Assembly (NCBI RefSeq): GCF_018122625.2
Contig: NZ_JAGQFT020000017.1
Span: 1 to 35,860 of the forward strand
Direction: 5' to 3'
From: Coralloluteibacterium stylophorae
GTDB taxonomy: Bacteria; Pseudomonadota; Gammaproteobacteria; Xanthomonadales; Xanthomonadaceae
DNA: 35,860 nucleotides
Each line of letters begins with the position of its first letter. The stretch's first letter is position 1. Below the pieces are notes generated by a model. It made no database searches. It had not been told where the DNA came from and was given only the letters and a program-made list of their open reading frames with translations. The translations under genes were made by a program, and so were the position numbers. Below are positions 7,578-17,991 of the stretch, piece after piece.

Positions 7578-8429
7578 TCAGCGCTTCGCCGACGCGGCCT
7601 GGACGTCACCGACGCGGGCGCCGGTTGCGAAGAAGTCGTGCAGGTCGTGCGCGAACACGTCGAACTTCGCATTGATTTCGGCGTTCTGGCGGGTGAAGAA
7701 GTTGAAGAAGAACACCGCCGGAATCGCGACACCCAGACCGATCGCGGTCATGTACAGCGCCTCGCCCACCGGACCCGCGACCGCGTCGATCGACGAGTTG
7801 CCGGTCTGGCCGATGGTGATCAGCGCCATCAGGATGCCCCACACGGTACCGAGCAGACCGATGAACGGCGCGGTCGAGCCGGTGCTGGCGAGGAACGTCT
7901 GGCCACCCTCGAGGCGCGCGCTCTCGCGGGTCACGGCCTGGCGCAGGGCGCGGTCGATGAACTCCGAGCGGCTCATCGTCTCGGTGAGGCGCGAACCTTC
8001 CGAACGCTGGTGGTGGGCCGCGGCCTGGGCCGCGTCGAGCGCGATCTTGGAGAACGGCTCGTTCTTCGGCTGCTCCTCCATGAAGCGGATCGCGTCGGCG
8101 GCGTTCGGGGTCTCCCAGAAGGTGCGGGTGACCTTGTCGGCGCGCGAACGGATCACCGAGTTGCGGATCACCTTGGTGATGAACAGGTACCACGAGCCGA
8201 TGGACATGATGATCAGGATGATCAGCATGGTCCAGTTGACCCAGTGGGCGTGCTGCATCGCCTCGATGAAGCCGAACTGCTGGAAGGCCTCGCCCTGGTT
8301 GGCGCCGACGGTTGCCGTGGTGTCCGCCGCATTGACCGCTGCGGGCGCCTGCGTGGCGACCGAGGACAGGTCGGGATTGCTTGCCGGGGCCTGCTCAGGG
8401 GCCTGGGCGTTATTGGTGTCCTGGAGCAT
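7578..8429 (-). CDS. exbB: ExbB / TolQ / MotA-family proton channel protein
   Basis: A 283-residue protein with an alanine/glutamine-rich N-terminal extension of about 60 residues, one transmembrane helix (about 66-86, WTMLIILIIMSIGSWYLFI), a cytoplasmic helical domain, and the conserved pair of helices in the C-terminal half (STAPFIGLLGTVWGILMALI; EALYMTAIGLGVAIPAVFFF). The GLLGTVWGI and ALYMTAIGL motifs define the family. It forms the pentameric channel that, with ExbD, converts proton flow into TonB motion. The start at 8429 has a GAAGGG Shine-Dalgarno, and tonB ends 15 bp upstream, so the four genes are one operon. The N-terminal extension could be periplasmic, as in long-form ExbB proteins, but no clear signal peptide is seen. 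Confidence 0.95.
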   Translation of the reverse strand: MLQDTNNAQAPEQAPASNPDLSSVATQAPAAVNAADTTATVGANQGEAFQQFGFIEAMQHAHWVNWTMLIILIIMSIGSWYLFITKVIRNSVIRSRADKVTRTFWETPNAADAIRFMEEQPKNEPFSKIALDAAQAAAHHQRSEGSRLTETMSRSEFIDRALRQAVTRESARLEGGQTFLASTGSTAPFIGLLGTVWGILMALITIGQTGNSSIDAVAGPVGEALYMTAIGLGVAIPAVFFFNFFTRQNAEINAKFDVFAHDLHDFFATGARVGDVQAASAKR

Positions 8430-8444
8430 ACGCGTACCCTTCGA

Positions 8445-9113
8445 TCAATTGGGGAGAGTGAAGTTGATGGGAACAAGGACCACGCCCTGGGCTGGTTGCC
8501 CATCGCGCATCCCGGGGTTGAACTTCCACCGGCGCACCGCGTCGATCGCGGCACGGTCCAGCAGTCTGGAGCGGCTCGACTTCTCGACCTGCACGTCGAT
8601 CGGATCGCCGGACGGGCTCACCGTCACCCGCAGGATGACCTCGCCCTGTTCCTGCCGGCGCAGCGCCTGAGGCGGGTACTGCGGCGGATTGTTCTGGCGA
8701 TAGCTGATGTCCTCCGACGGGCCGAAGTTGGCCGGCGGCGCGGGCGGTGCAGGCGGTGCCGGAGGCGGTGCCTGCACGTCGACCGGCGACGGATCCTCGA
8801 ACACCACCGGCGGCTGCTCCGGCGGCGGCGGTTCCGGCGTCGGCTGCGGCGGACGCTCGATCACCTTCGGCGGCGGCGTCTTCGGCGGTTCCGGCGGCGG
8901 CGGCGGCGGCGGCGGGGGCGGCGGAGGCGGTTCGACGAAGGTGACGGTGACCGCCTCCTCCTCTTCCTGGACCTCGCTGTCGTCGCTGGCCGGCGCCATC
9001 AGCAGCATGAATCCGGACACGTGGACGACGATCGCAAACGCGATGCCGACCACGCGCCCCCAGCTGAACGGCGCGGGCCCGTCAAGTTCTGAATAGTTGG
9101 TCTGTCGTGTCAT
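8445..9113 (-). CDS. tonB: TonB energy transducer
   Basis: A 222-residue protein with a short cytoplasmic N terminus and an uncleaved transmembrane anchor (about 17-40, WGRVVGIAFAIVVHVSGFML) that has the conserved membrane histidine (His31). A periplasmic proline-rich spacer includes 13 consecutive prolines after VE, and further PP/PE/PK repeats. The TonB C-terminal domain is at about 140-222 (YPPQALRRQEQGEVILRVTV, then LLDRAAIDAVRRWKFNP). It contacts the TonB box of outer-membrane receptors and transmits energy from ExbB/ExbD. It is the first gene of the operon. No clear Shine-Dalgarno is visible before the ATG. The poly-proline codons form the GGC-rich tract near 8893-8930 on the plus strand. 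Confidence 0.95.
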   Translation of the reverse strand: MTRQTNYSELDGPAPFSWGRVVGIAFAIVVHVSGFMLLMAPASDDSEVQEEEEAVTVTFVEPPPPPPPPPPPPPEPPKTPPPKVIERPPQPTPEPPPPEQPPVVFEDPSPVDVQAPPPAPPAPPAPPANFGPSEDISYRQNNPPQYPPQALRRQEQGEVILRVTVSPSGDPIDVQVEKSSRSRLLDRAAIDAVRRWKFNPGMRDGQPAQGVVLVPINFTLPN

Positions 9114-9196
9114 TCGGAGGCCGAGCTACTCACTGAAGTCCAGCGCTTGCGCGCCTGCGGGCTCCCGGAGCACTACGGCGCGCGGGAACCCCCAAG

Positions 9197-9202
9197 CTTA
9201 TA
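9197..9202 (-). promoter_or_regulatory. Candidate -10 hexamer TATAAG upstream of tonB
   Basis: Within the 132-bp gap between the TPR gene and tonB, the minus strand reads TATAAG 84 bp before the tonB ATG, in a locally AT-richer stretch. No convincing -35 lies 17 bp upstream and I could not identify a clear Fur box. Confidence 0.35.
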
Positions 9203-9245
9203 CGAATTCCCGTCGGTGTGTCGTTACAGTCCGGTCCGTTTCGCA

Positions 9246-10472
9246 TCACTTGGCGGAGCCGATGATGCGGTTGGCGTCGGCCGGATCGCGCACTCCCTTC
9301 TGCAGCGCCTGCCGCGCCGCGTCCGCGGCCTCGGAGGCGCGCCCTTCGCCACTGAGGAGCCGCGCCAGGTTGAGGTAGAGCTCGCCATCGTCGGCGAGCG
9401 GAGCACCCTGGCGGAACGCCTCGATCGCCTGCTCCGGCTGATCGCTGTAGTAATAGGCCTGACCGAGCATCGCATAAACCTCGGCATTGGGGGTGAGGAT
9501 GCCCTTGTCGAGGCCGTCGTTGATGACCTCGATGGTGGACGCCTCGCGACCCTCGAGCTGGCTGTAGAGCGCGTAGAGCTGGCGGTACTGGCGCGCCTCG
9601 GTGAGCTGGCCCGAGGCCCGCAGCGCCTCGAGCGTCTGCGCCGCCTTTTCGGTCTGGCCGGCCTGCTGGTAGATCACCGCCAGGTTGAGCTGCGACTGCA
9701 CGTCGCCGCCGTTGTTCTGCGCCAGCTCCTCGCCGAGGCGGGCGGCGGCGTCGGCCTGGCCGGCCTCGGCATAGCTGCCCATCAGCAGCTGCACCCAGCT
9801 CGGGTCGGGCGAGGGCGATCCCTTGACCGCCGGTTCCAGCGCGGCGATGGCTTCCGGGTAGCGCTCGAGACGGTACAGCGCATTGCCCTTGGTCACCGCG
9901 TATTCCGGCTTGGTGCTGCGGGTCTCGGTGATCAGGCGGTCGATCGCCGCCAGCGACTCGGCGTAGTTGCCTTCCTGCAGCTGCAGCTGCGCGATCTGGT
10001 ACAGGACCTGGTAGTGCACGTCGTTCGGCAGGCCGTCGGCCTCGACCGCGCGCTGCAGGTAGGGCAGCGCGGCGGGATAGTCGCCGGCATTGAGATACGC
10101 CGAGCCCACGGCCTGCATCGCGAAGGCGCGCTCGTAGGCGTTGGCCTTCGAGTCGGATGCGACCTCGTCGCCCAGCGCCGCCGCTTCCTCGGTCATCCCA
10201 TCCTCCGAGAGCTGCTGCAGCTCCTCCAGCTTGCGGGAGATCCGGGCACTGGCTTTCGCATCGGGCTCCTCGCGGGTGGCATCCGGGAACAGGGCCTGCT
10301 GCTCGTCACCGTCCTGCTCACGCGTGCTGCGGCGCTCCTCGCGCTCGCGGCGACGTTCCTCGAGACGGTCGGAGCCACTTCCCCGCTGCGCGTGCGCCGG
10401 CGCGATGGCGGCGTAGCCGGAAGCCAGCGCGAGGGCGATGGCGATGGACTGCATGAGCTTGCTGGTGTGCAT
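9246..10472 (-). CDS. Secreted tetratricopeptide-repeat protein
   Basis: A 408-residue protein with a Sec signal peptide (about 1-28, ending APAHA/Q), a charged linker (DRLEERRREREERRS), and then helical TPR-type repeats from about residue 110 to the end, for example AYLNAGDYPAALPYLQRAVE, YLLGNAL-type pairs around GNALYRLERYPEAIAALEPAV, AVIYQQAGQTEKAAQTLEAL and YYYSDQPEQAIEAFRQG. It is predicted to be a periplasmic scaffold for protein-protein contacts. It lies upstream of the tonB operon on the same strand (132 bp apart) and downstream of the M48 protease (69 bp), so it may work with either. No catalytic motif is seen. Confidence 0.85.
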   Translation of the reverse strand: MHTSKLMQSIAIALALASGYAAIAPAHAQRGSGSDRLEERRREREERRSTREQDGDEQQALFPDATREEPDAKASARISRKLEELQQLSEDGMTEEAAALGDEVASDSKANAYERAFAMQAVGSAYLNAGDYPAALPYLQRAVEADGLPNDVHYQVLYQIAQLQLQEGNYAESLAAIDRLITETRSTKPEYAVTKGNALYRLERYPEAIAALEPAVKGSPSPDPSWVQLLMGSYAEAGQADAAARLGEELAQNNGGDVQSQLNLAVIYQQAGQTEKAAQTLEALRASGQLTEARQYRQLYALYSQLEGREASTIEVINDGLDKGILTPNAEVYAMLGQAYYYSDQPEQAIEAFRQGAPLADDGELYLNLARLLSGEGRASEAADAARQALQKGVRDPADANRIIGSAK

Positions 10473-10541
10473 GGGCGGCCTTCTCTTGCTACTGCGTCGA
10501 AAACGATTGGTGGAGGACGTGCGGCGGCGCGTGAAGACGCT

Positions 10542-11345
10542 TCAGCCGCAGCGCGGGGCGCGGCCGGAGGCGCGCGCCTGCTGGAAGTCGGGAGCCAGGG
10601 CGGGGGCGCGCGCCTCGAGCTCGTCGATGCGGTTGCGCGGGTCGGGATGCGTCGACAGCAGCTGCGGCGCCCGCTGACCTTCGCCGCTGGCGGCGATCAT
10701 GTTCTGCCACAGGTCGGCCGCGGCACGCGGGTCGAAGCCCGCGCGCGCCATCATCTGCTGGCCGATGACGTCGGCCTCGGACTCCTGCACCCGCGAGAAC
10801 GGCAGCAGGTAGCCGACCTGCGCGCCGGCGCCCAGGGCGGCCATCAGCGCCTGCGTGCCCTGGGGCGAGGCGCCCTGGGAACCGGCATAGGCCTGCACCG
10901 CGGTCAGCCCGGTCTGCGCCAGGGTGGTGTGGGAGACGCGCTCGTTGGCGTGCTGCGCCATGACGTGGCCGATCTCGTGCCCAATCACCGCCGCCAGCTG
11001 GTCCTGGGTCCTGGCGACCGCGAACATGCCGGTGTTGACCCCGACCTTGCCGCCCGGCAGGGCGAAGGCATTGGGTTCCTCGTCGGCGAACACCTGCGCC
11101 TCCCAGGGCAGCTGCTGCATCCCGGCAGGCAGCTCCTGGACCAGGGCGTCGACCACGCACTGCACGTAGGCCGACTGCCGCGGGTTCCGGGCGAGCGCGT
11201 CCTTCTGCTTCATCTCGTCGAACGCGGCGATGCCCATCTGGTTCATCTCCGTTCCGGAGAACAGGCGCAGCTGGCTGCGGCCGGTGGGCGAGGTGGCACA
11301 GGCGGCGAGGACGGCGGCCGCGAGAAGAGCTGGCAGTCGTTTCAT
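10542..11345 (-). CDS. M48-family metalloprotease, lipoprotein (BepA/LoiP-like)
   Basis: A 267-residue protein with a lipoprotein signal (MKRLPALLAAAVLAAC, Cys16) and a zinc-protease HEIGH motif (His123, Glu124, His127), with the third ligand probably in QESEADVIG. The sequence AFALPGGKVGVNTGMF upstream of the active site is typical of M48 peptidases of the LoiP/BepA group. It should be attached to the envelope membrane, facing the periplasm, and degrade or help assemble outer-membrane proteins. The +2 residue after Cys16 is Ala, which in the E. coli rule favours outer-membrane sorting. No TPR domain is fused, but a separate periplasmic TPR gene follows 69 bp downstream, which could supply the function that BepA carries in one chain (inference). 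Confidence 0.9.
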   Translation of the reverse strand: MKRLPALLAAAVLAACATSPTGRSQLRLFSGTEMNQMGIAAFDEMKQKDALARNPRQSAYVQCVVDALVQELPAGMQQLPWEAQVFADEEPNAFALPGGKVGVNTGMFAVARTQDQLAAVIGHEIGHVMAQHANERVSHTTLAQTGLTAVQAYAGSQGASPQGTQALMAALGAGAQVGYLLPFSRVQESEADVIGQQMMARAGFDPRAAADLWQNMIAASGEGQRAPQLLSTHPDPRNRIDELEARAPALAPDFQQARASGRAPRCG

Positions 11346-11463
11346 TGGGAGGCTCGGTCGGGCAGCGGATCGCGCGGCCCGGGCCGCGGCGGGCCCCGGA
11401 GCTTAACGGCAGCGGAAGCCGGCTGCGTTATGAATTCGTGACCCAACATGGCCCGCCCGGCGA

Positions 11464-12429
11464 TCAGCCGAGGGTGGGAAAGTGTTCGCGCGCGAAGGCG
11501 ACGCGCTCTTCCGGCACCCGGCTGAGGCCACCGGCCGCCGCCAGGGCCTCGACCCGCGCCAGCCGATGGCGCAGGCCGTTGCCGTTGGCGATCTGGATCG
11601 ACAGGCCGGGACGCGCATTGAGCTCGAGGATCATCGGTCCGCGATCGCGGTCGAGGACGAAGTCGACGCCGACGTAGCCGAGCTCGGACAGCTCGTAGCA
11701 GCGCGAGGCCATGGTCAGCAGTTCGTCCCAGCGCGGAATGGCCAGGCCGACGATGCTGCGCTCGGTGTCCGGGTGCTCGCGCACGACCTCCGAGCCCCAC
11801 ACGCCGCGCTTGGTCACCCCGGTCGGGATGTCGATGCCGACGCCGATCGCGCCCTGGTGCAGGTTGGCCTTGCCGTCGGACAGCCGCGTCGGCAACCGCA
11901 GCATGGCCATGACCGGATAGCCCTGGAACACGATGATGCGGACGTCGGGCACGCCCTTGAAGCTGACCTGCTCGAACACCGGATCGAACTGCACGCAGTA
12001 CTCGACCAGCAGGTGGTCGGGCTGGCCGCCGAGCGAGAACAGCCCGGCCAGGCCGTTCGACAGGTGATGCTCGAACTCCTCGCGCTGCATCAGGTGGCCG
12101 TTGGAGCGCCGGTACTTCTGCCCGCGGCGGCCGGTGATGACCAGGATGCCGTCGCCGCCGGAGCCGTGGGCGGGCTTCACCACGAACTGCTCGCGGCAGT
12201 CGAGCGTGCGGTGCAGCTCGGCGATCTCGTGCTCCTCGCGCACCACGGCATAGAGATCCGGCACCGGCAGGCCGGCCCCGATCGCCAGCTTCTTGGTCAG
12301 GAGCTTGTCGTCGACGCGCGGATAGAACCTGCGCGGGTTGTAGGCCAGCACGTAGTCGGCGTTGCGCTGGCCGATGCCGATCAGGCCGATCTTGCGCAGC
12401 CGCCTGGCGATGGTGAAGGGATTGAGCAT
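11464..12429 (-). CDS. Alpha-L-glutamate ligase-like ATP-grasp protein (RimK-related)
   Basis: The protein is 321 residues from MLNPFTIARRLRK. ATP-grasp features are visible: FVVKPAHGSGGDGILVI (nucleotide-binding lysine and glycine-rich loop), the DVRIIVFQGYPVMAMLRLPT strand, and the metal-binding segment GVDFVLDRDRG..ILELNARPG. This matches the RimK-related group annotated as alpha-L-glutamate ligase-like. Such enzymes join amino-acid or peptide acceptors to a carboxylate through an acyl-phosphate, but this subgroup's substrate is not known. Its ATG overlaps the TGA of the upstream membrane-protein gene by one base (TGATG), so translation is coupled. A longer open frame extends to 13719 but crosses that gene and is rejected. 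Confidence 0.88.
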   Translation of the reverse strand: MLNPFTIARRLRKIGLIGIGQRNADYVLAYNPRRFYPRVDDKLLTKKLAIGAGLPVPDLYAVVREEHEIAELHRTLDCREQFVVKPAHGSGGDGILVITGRRGQKYRRSNGHLMQREEFEHHLSNGLAGLFSLGGQPDHLLVEYCVQFDPVFEQVSFKGVPDVRIIVFQGYPVMAMLRLPTRLSDGKANLHQGAIGVGIDIPTGVTKRGVWGSEVVREHPDTERSIVGLAIPRWDELLTMASRCYELSELGYVGVDFVLDRDRGPMILELNARPGLSIQIANGNGLRHRLARVEALAAAGGLSRVPEERVAFAREHFPTLG

Positions 12430-14003
12430 CAGGAACGCGGCCCGGACGCATCCGCCGCGGGCGGCGGCGTGATCGGGTCGGGCTCGCGCGCCAGCGCGCG
12501 GAAGCGGAACAGCTCGCTGAGGCGGTAGCCGGAATAGCGGCCCAGGAGCAGCGTGCACGCGAACAGGATCAGCAGCGTCTCCGGGAACACGAACACGATG
12601 TGCTCCAGCGGCGGCCAGCTCATCACCAGGTAGGCCAGCGCGGCGACCAGCAGGGTGCCCAGGCCTTCCTTGATCGCGGTGCCGGCGCCGCGCTCGTCCC
12701 AGGCCACGGACATGCGCTCGATGGTCATGGCCAGGATCACCATCGGAAACAGCGCCACCGACAGCCCGACCTCGATGCCCAGCCGGTTGGTCAGCACGCT
12801 CAGCGCCGCCATCAGCAGGACCACGATGATGAGTACCGCGGTCAGCCGCGGCACCAGCAACAGGCGCAGGCGCTCGAGATAGAAGCGGATCAGCAGGCCC
12901 GCGCTGACGATGCCGCCGAACATGAACAGGCCCGCGACCAGGCCGGTCTCGCGGAAGGCGAGCGCGACCAGCACCGGCATGAAGGTGCCGAAGGTCTTGA
13001 CCCCGATCAGGTTGCGCAGGATCAGCATCATGAATGCGCCCAGCGGAACCATCAGCAGGACCTGGTAGACCTGCTGCGACTGCAGCGGCAGGCTCAGCAG
13101 CGAGTAGCGGACCAGGTCGTCGTCGCGTACCTCGAGCCGGCGCTCGGCGATGGCCATGGCATCGGCGAGGTTGAGGCTGACGGCGAACTCCAGGCTCTCG
13201 CGGGGCGTACCGTTGACGGTGAGCAGCGGCGCCGACCGTGCGCTCCACAGGAACAGGTCCCGCGGCCAGCCGATGGCGCCGGTGCGCGGATCGATGGTGA
13301 TCCACGCCGTCCCGTCGTAGACCATCAGCCAGGTCTGCATGCGCCCGGTGGTCTCGCCGGCATCGAGCTGGATGCCCTGGATCACGCGCGCCGGGATCTG
13401 CCGCACCGCCAGGAGGTCGGCGAGGAAGCGGCTGCGGCTGGCGTCGTCGGTGAACAGCTCGGCCAGCAGCGAGGTCCCCTCGCTCGCGGCGCCGTCGAAG
13501 CGGGCGATCAGGGTGCGCGCGTAGCTGACGATGTCGGCCGAGCCTTCGCGCACCTGGTCGAGCAGGGTCTGCGCGGCAGTGGCATAGGGCTCCTCGAGCG
13601 CGGCCGGCGTGCCGACTATCGGTTCGAGGTCGAGATCGACGTGCTGGCTGTCGTCGGCGCGGACCACGGTGGCGCGGTAGTAGAGGAACTGCGGCCCGAC
13701 CGCGCGGCGGCGCGTCCACTGCACCTCGCGCCCGTCGTCATGCACCTGCTCGAGCTTGGTGTAGTCGCGGGCGACGAAACGCTGGTCGATGACGGTCCAG
13801 CCCGGCGTGGCTTCCGGCACCTGCAGCGTCACCGAGTTCGGACCGCGCGCCGCCTGGTATTCGACCCGGGCCTGGACCGTCCACACCTCGACCTCGGAGG
13901 CCGGCTGCAGCGGAAACTTGAGGACCTGCCACTTGTACGCCACGGCCGCGATCGCCAGGGCGGCGATCGCGAAGGCGAGCACGTAGAGATGAGTCTTGCG
14001 CAT
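12429..14003 (-). CDS. UUP1-family membrane protein: inactive transglutaminase-like domain plus seven TM helices
   Basis: The protein is 524 residues from MRKTHLYVLAFAIAALAIAA. One N-terminal transmembrane helix is followed by a periplasmic domain of about 220 residues with a transglutaminase-like pattern around VRQIPARVIQGIQLDAGETT and WLMVYDGTAWITIDPRTG. The C-terminal half holds about seven hydrophobic helices, including VLLMVPLGAFMMLILRNLIG and LLVPRLTAVLIIVVLLMAAL. The expected catalytic Cys of transglutaminases is not in the usual position, which is why the family is called inactive. It is coupled to the RimK-like ligase by a TGATG overlap, and the two probably act on one pathway at the envelope. 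The start at 14003 is preferred over 14069 because the helix begins right after it. Confidence 0.83.
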   Translation of the reverse strand: MRKTHLYVLAFAIAALAIAAVAYKWQVLKFPLQPASEVEVWTVQARVEYQAARGPNSVTLQVPEATPGWTVIDQRFVARDYTKLEQVHDDGREVQWTRRRAVGPQFLYYRATVVRADDSQHVDLDLEPIVGTPAALEEPYATAAQTLLDQVREGSADIVSYARTLIARFDGAASEGTSLLAELFTDDASRSRFLADLLAVRQIPARVIQGIQLDAGETTGRMQTWLMVYDGTAWITIDPRTGAIGWPRDLFLWSARSAPLLTVNGTPRESLEFAVSLNLADAMAIAERRLEVRDDDLVRYSLLSLPLQSQQVYQVLLMVPLGAFMMLILRNLIGVKTFGTFMPVLVALAFRETGLVAGLFMFGGIVSAGLLIRFYLERLRLLLVPRLTAVLIIVVLLMAALSVLTNRLGIEVGLSVALFPMVILAMTIERMSVAWDERGAGTAIKEGLGTLLVAALAYLVMSWPPLEHIVFVFPETLLILFACTLLLGRYSGYRLSELFRFRALAREPDPITPPPAADASGPRS

Positions 14004-14281
14004 CGAGCGTCCGTGGTCGCGCAGCCTGCGCGGTGGGCGCAGGAGTGTACGCAAACACTCACGCGGCATGCATGCTGCAGGTCAGCGTCGGCGCCCGCGC
14101 CGGCTGCCGCTATCGGCCAGCCGATGCCTCACCGCGCTTGCCTGGGTCGCGCACCGGCAGCGACCGCAAGGCCCGCCGTCGCGGGCCGGCTCCTGCGGCA
14201 GCCGAGCCGTGCAGGCGCCGGTGGCGGGGCGGGGCGGGATGCGTCCGCCGTGCGGCGCCGGACCGGCGCCGCCGCATGGGC
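14004..14281. other. Intergenic region between gyrB and the UUP1 gene
   Basis: No gene is supported here. Both neighbours are read on the minus strand. The stretch holds a perfect 7-bp hairpin (GGCCCGC 14170-14176 with GCGGGCC 14181-14187, 4-nt loop) with no T tract, a possible weak gyrB terminator. A TACACT hexamer on the minus strand at 14044-14049 could be the -10 of the UUP1 operon. Base use is like the surrounding genome. Confidence 0.4.
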
Positions 14282-16774
<2,493 letters not shown>

Positions 16775-16793
16775 TCATCCTGCGTGACAGGCG

Positions 16794-16799
16794 ATTATA
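16794..16799 (-). promoter_or_regulatory. Candidate gyrB -10 element TATAAT
   Basis: The minus strand reads a consensus TATAAT 67 bp upstream of the gyrB ATG, in the 112-bp recF-gyrB gap. No matching -35 is found at 16-18 bp; TTGCAC lies too far upstream (25 bp). Gyrase promoters are often supercoiling-sensitive, but that cannot be read here. Confidence 0.5.
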
Positions 16800-16838
16800 G
16801 CGCGCGTCCCGCACCGCCTCCGGCGTGCAAGCGCCATG

Positions 16839-17942
16839 TCACCCCGGCCCGGGATCGCGCACCAGGACCTGACCCTGTTCCACGTGGAACCGGGCGCGGA
16901 TGAGATCGCTCGGCATAGTGGCCAGCACCGGCGGCGGCTCCGTGGCGGTCAGCAGAACCTGGGCCGGCGTTGCCGAGACGCGTGTGAGAACGCGCGCCTG
17001 GTGATCGACATCGAGCTCCGAGGCGAGGTCGTCGAGCAGCACCACCGGCCATTCCCCCTGCTCCTCGACGAAGGCTTCCGCCTGCGCGAGCACGTAGACC
17101 AGCGCGATGAGCTTCTCCTGCCCCCGCGACGGCGCAGCCCGACCGGGCAGCCTCTCGAAGCGCAGGCGCCAGTCGGCGCGATGGGGTCCCACGCTGCCGA
17201 ACCCCTGGGCAACGTCGCCCTCGCGCGCCATCACCAGCGCATCGGACAGCGGCATCTGCTCACGCCGCCACCCGGGCCTGAACTCGAGTTCGGCGACTCC
17301 CAGCTCGGGAAGGAAGTCGCGGGCAAGCGCGTCGAGGTAGGGCCGCAGCGTGTCCAGGTAGAGCTGGCGCTGGCGTGTGATCATTTCCCCGGTCACTGCC
17401 AGCTCCCGGTCCCACGGGTCGAGGGCCCGCGGCTCCGGACGCGACTTCAGCAGGCGGTTGCGCTGCTTGAGCGCACGCGCGTAACGGCGCCAGCCGTCCA
17501 GATAGTCGGGTTCCACGTGGAACAACGACCAGTCGAGGAAGCGGCGACGCTCTTCTGCAGCGCCCGACACCAGCAGGTGGCTGCCCGGTTCGAAGCAGAC
17601 CGCAGCGAACGCGGAGCACAGCTCGGTCAGCGTCGAAACCGGCTGTCGATCCAGGCGACCGCTCCACTCGGTCCCGGAATGGCGGAGGCCGGCGCGGCGC
17701 GTCTCGCTTTCCCGCTGCGTCCACGACAGGAACACCTCGAGCGCGTCCGCCTCATGCCGGACCAGCCCATCCCGCACCCGTCCGCGGAAGCTTCGCGCAT
17801 AGGCAATGAGGTGGACGGCCTCGAGCACGCTGGTCTTGCCGGCGCCGTTGGCCCCGGTGATCAGGTTGAAGCCCGGCGCGAAGGTCAGCTCGGCGGAGCG
17901 GAATGCGCGGAGATCGGTCAGCCCCAGTCGATCTAGCTGCAT
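16839..17942 (-). CDS. recF: DNA replication and repair protein RecF
   Basis: The protein is 367 residues from the ATG at 17942 (MQLDRLGLTDLRAF); a GTG three codons upstream at 17951 is the alternative. The Walker A motif ITGANGAGKTS (about residues 29-39), the FLDWSLFHVEP segment, the PHRADWRLRF region, the SRGQEKLIALVYVLAQA signature and the Walker B VVLLDDLASELD show the RecF SMC-like ATPase. RecF loads RecA onto gapped DNA with RecO and RecR. Two parS-like palindromes lie in the coding frame and are read through as F-H-V-E at two places (LFHVEPDY and RFHVEQGQ). dnaN lies upstream, separated by a hairpin and a third parS-like site. Confidence 0.96.
   Translation of the reverse strand: MQLDRLGLTDLRAFRSAELTFAPGFNLITGANGAGKTSVLEAVHLIAYARSFRGRVRDGLVRHEADALEVFLSWTQRESETRRAGLRHSGTEWSGRLDRQPVSTLTELCSAFAAVCFEPGSHLLVSGAAEERRRFLDWSLFHVEPDYLDGWRRYARALKQRNRLLKSRPEPRALDPWDRELAVTGEMITRQRQLYLDTLRPYLDALARDFLPELGVAELEFRPGWRREQMPLSDALVMAREGDVAQGFGSVGPHRADWRLRFERLPGRAAPSRGQEKLIALVYVLAQAEAFVEEQGEWPVVLLDDLASELDVDHQARVLTRVSATPAQVLLTATEPPPVLATMPSDLIRARFHVEQGQVLVRDPGPG
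16876..16891. promoter_or_regulatory. parS-like ParB-binding site A, inside the recF 3' end
   Basis: The sequence TGTTCCACGTGGAACC matches the inverted repeat TGTTCCACGTGGAACA, a known bacterial parS form, at 15 of 16 positions; only the last base differs. It is in the recF coding frame on the minus strand, encoding FHVE. Confidence 0.8.
17509..17524. promoter_or_regulatory. parS-like ParB-binding site B, middle of recF
   Basis: GGTTCCACGTGGAACA matches the parS palindrome at 15 of 16 positions, differing at the first base. It codes FHVE within LFHVEPDYLDGW of RecF. Confidence 0.8.
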
Positions 17943-17956
17943 GCCGGGCACCCGAA

Positions 17957-17991
17957 ACGACGCCGCCCGACACAGGGCCGGGCGGCGTCGT
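17957..17991 (-). terminator. Strong hairpin between dnaN and recF
   Basis: ACGACGCCGCCCG (17957-17969) pairs perfectly over 13 bp with CGGGCGGCGTCGT (17979-17991) around a 9-nt loop. On the minus strand it follows dnaN and precedes recF, with only a TTT tract after the stem. It may be a partial terminator or attenuator. Its outer base touches parS-like site C. Confidence 0.65.

Noticed and set aside
8890-8932. GGC trinucleotide repeat
   Set aside because: It is explained by the 13 proline codons of TonB on the minus strand.
9018-9023. CACGTG in tonB as a fourth parS site
   Set aside because: The flanking bases (GGA and GAC) do not continue the parS palindrome; only the 6-bp core matches.
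11464-13719. 751-residue fused version of the ligase
   Set aside because: The upstream part is an out-of-frame reading of the UUP1 gene; the ligase family begins at MLNPFTIARR with a TGATG coupling.
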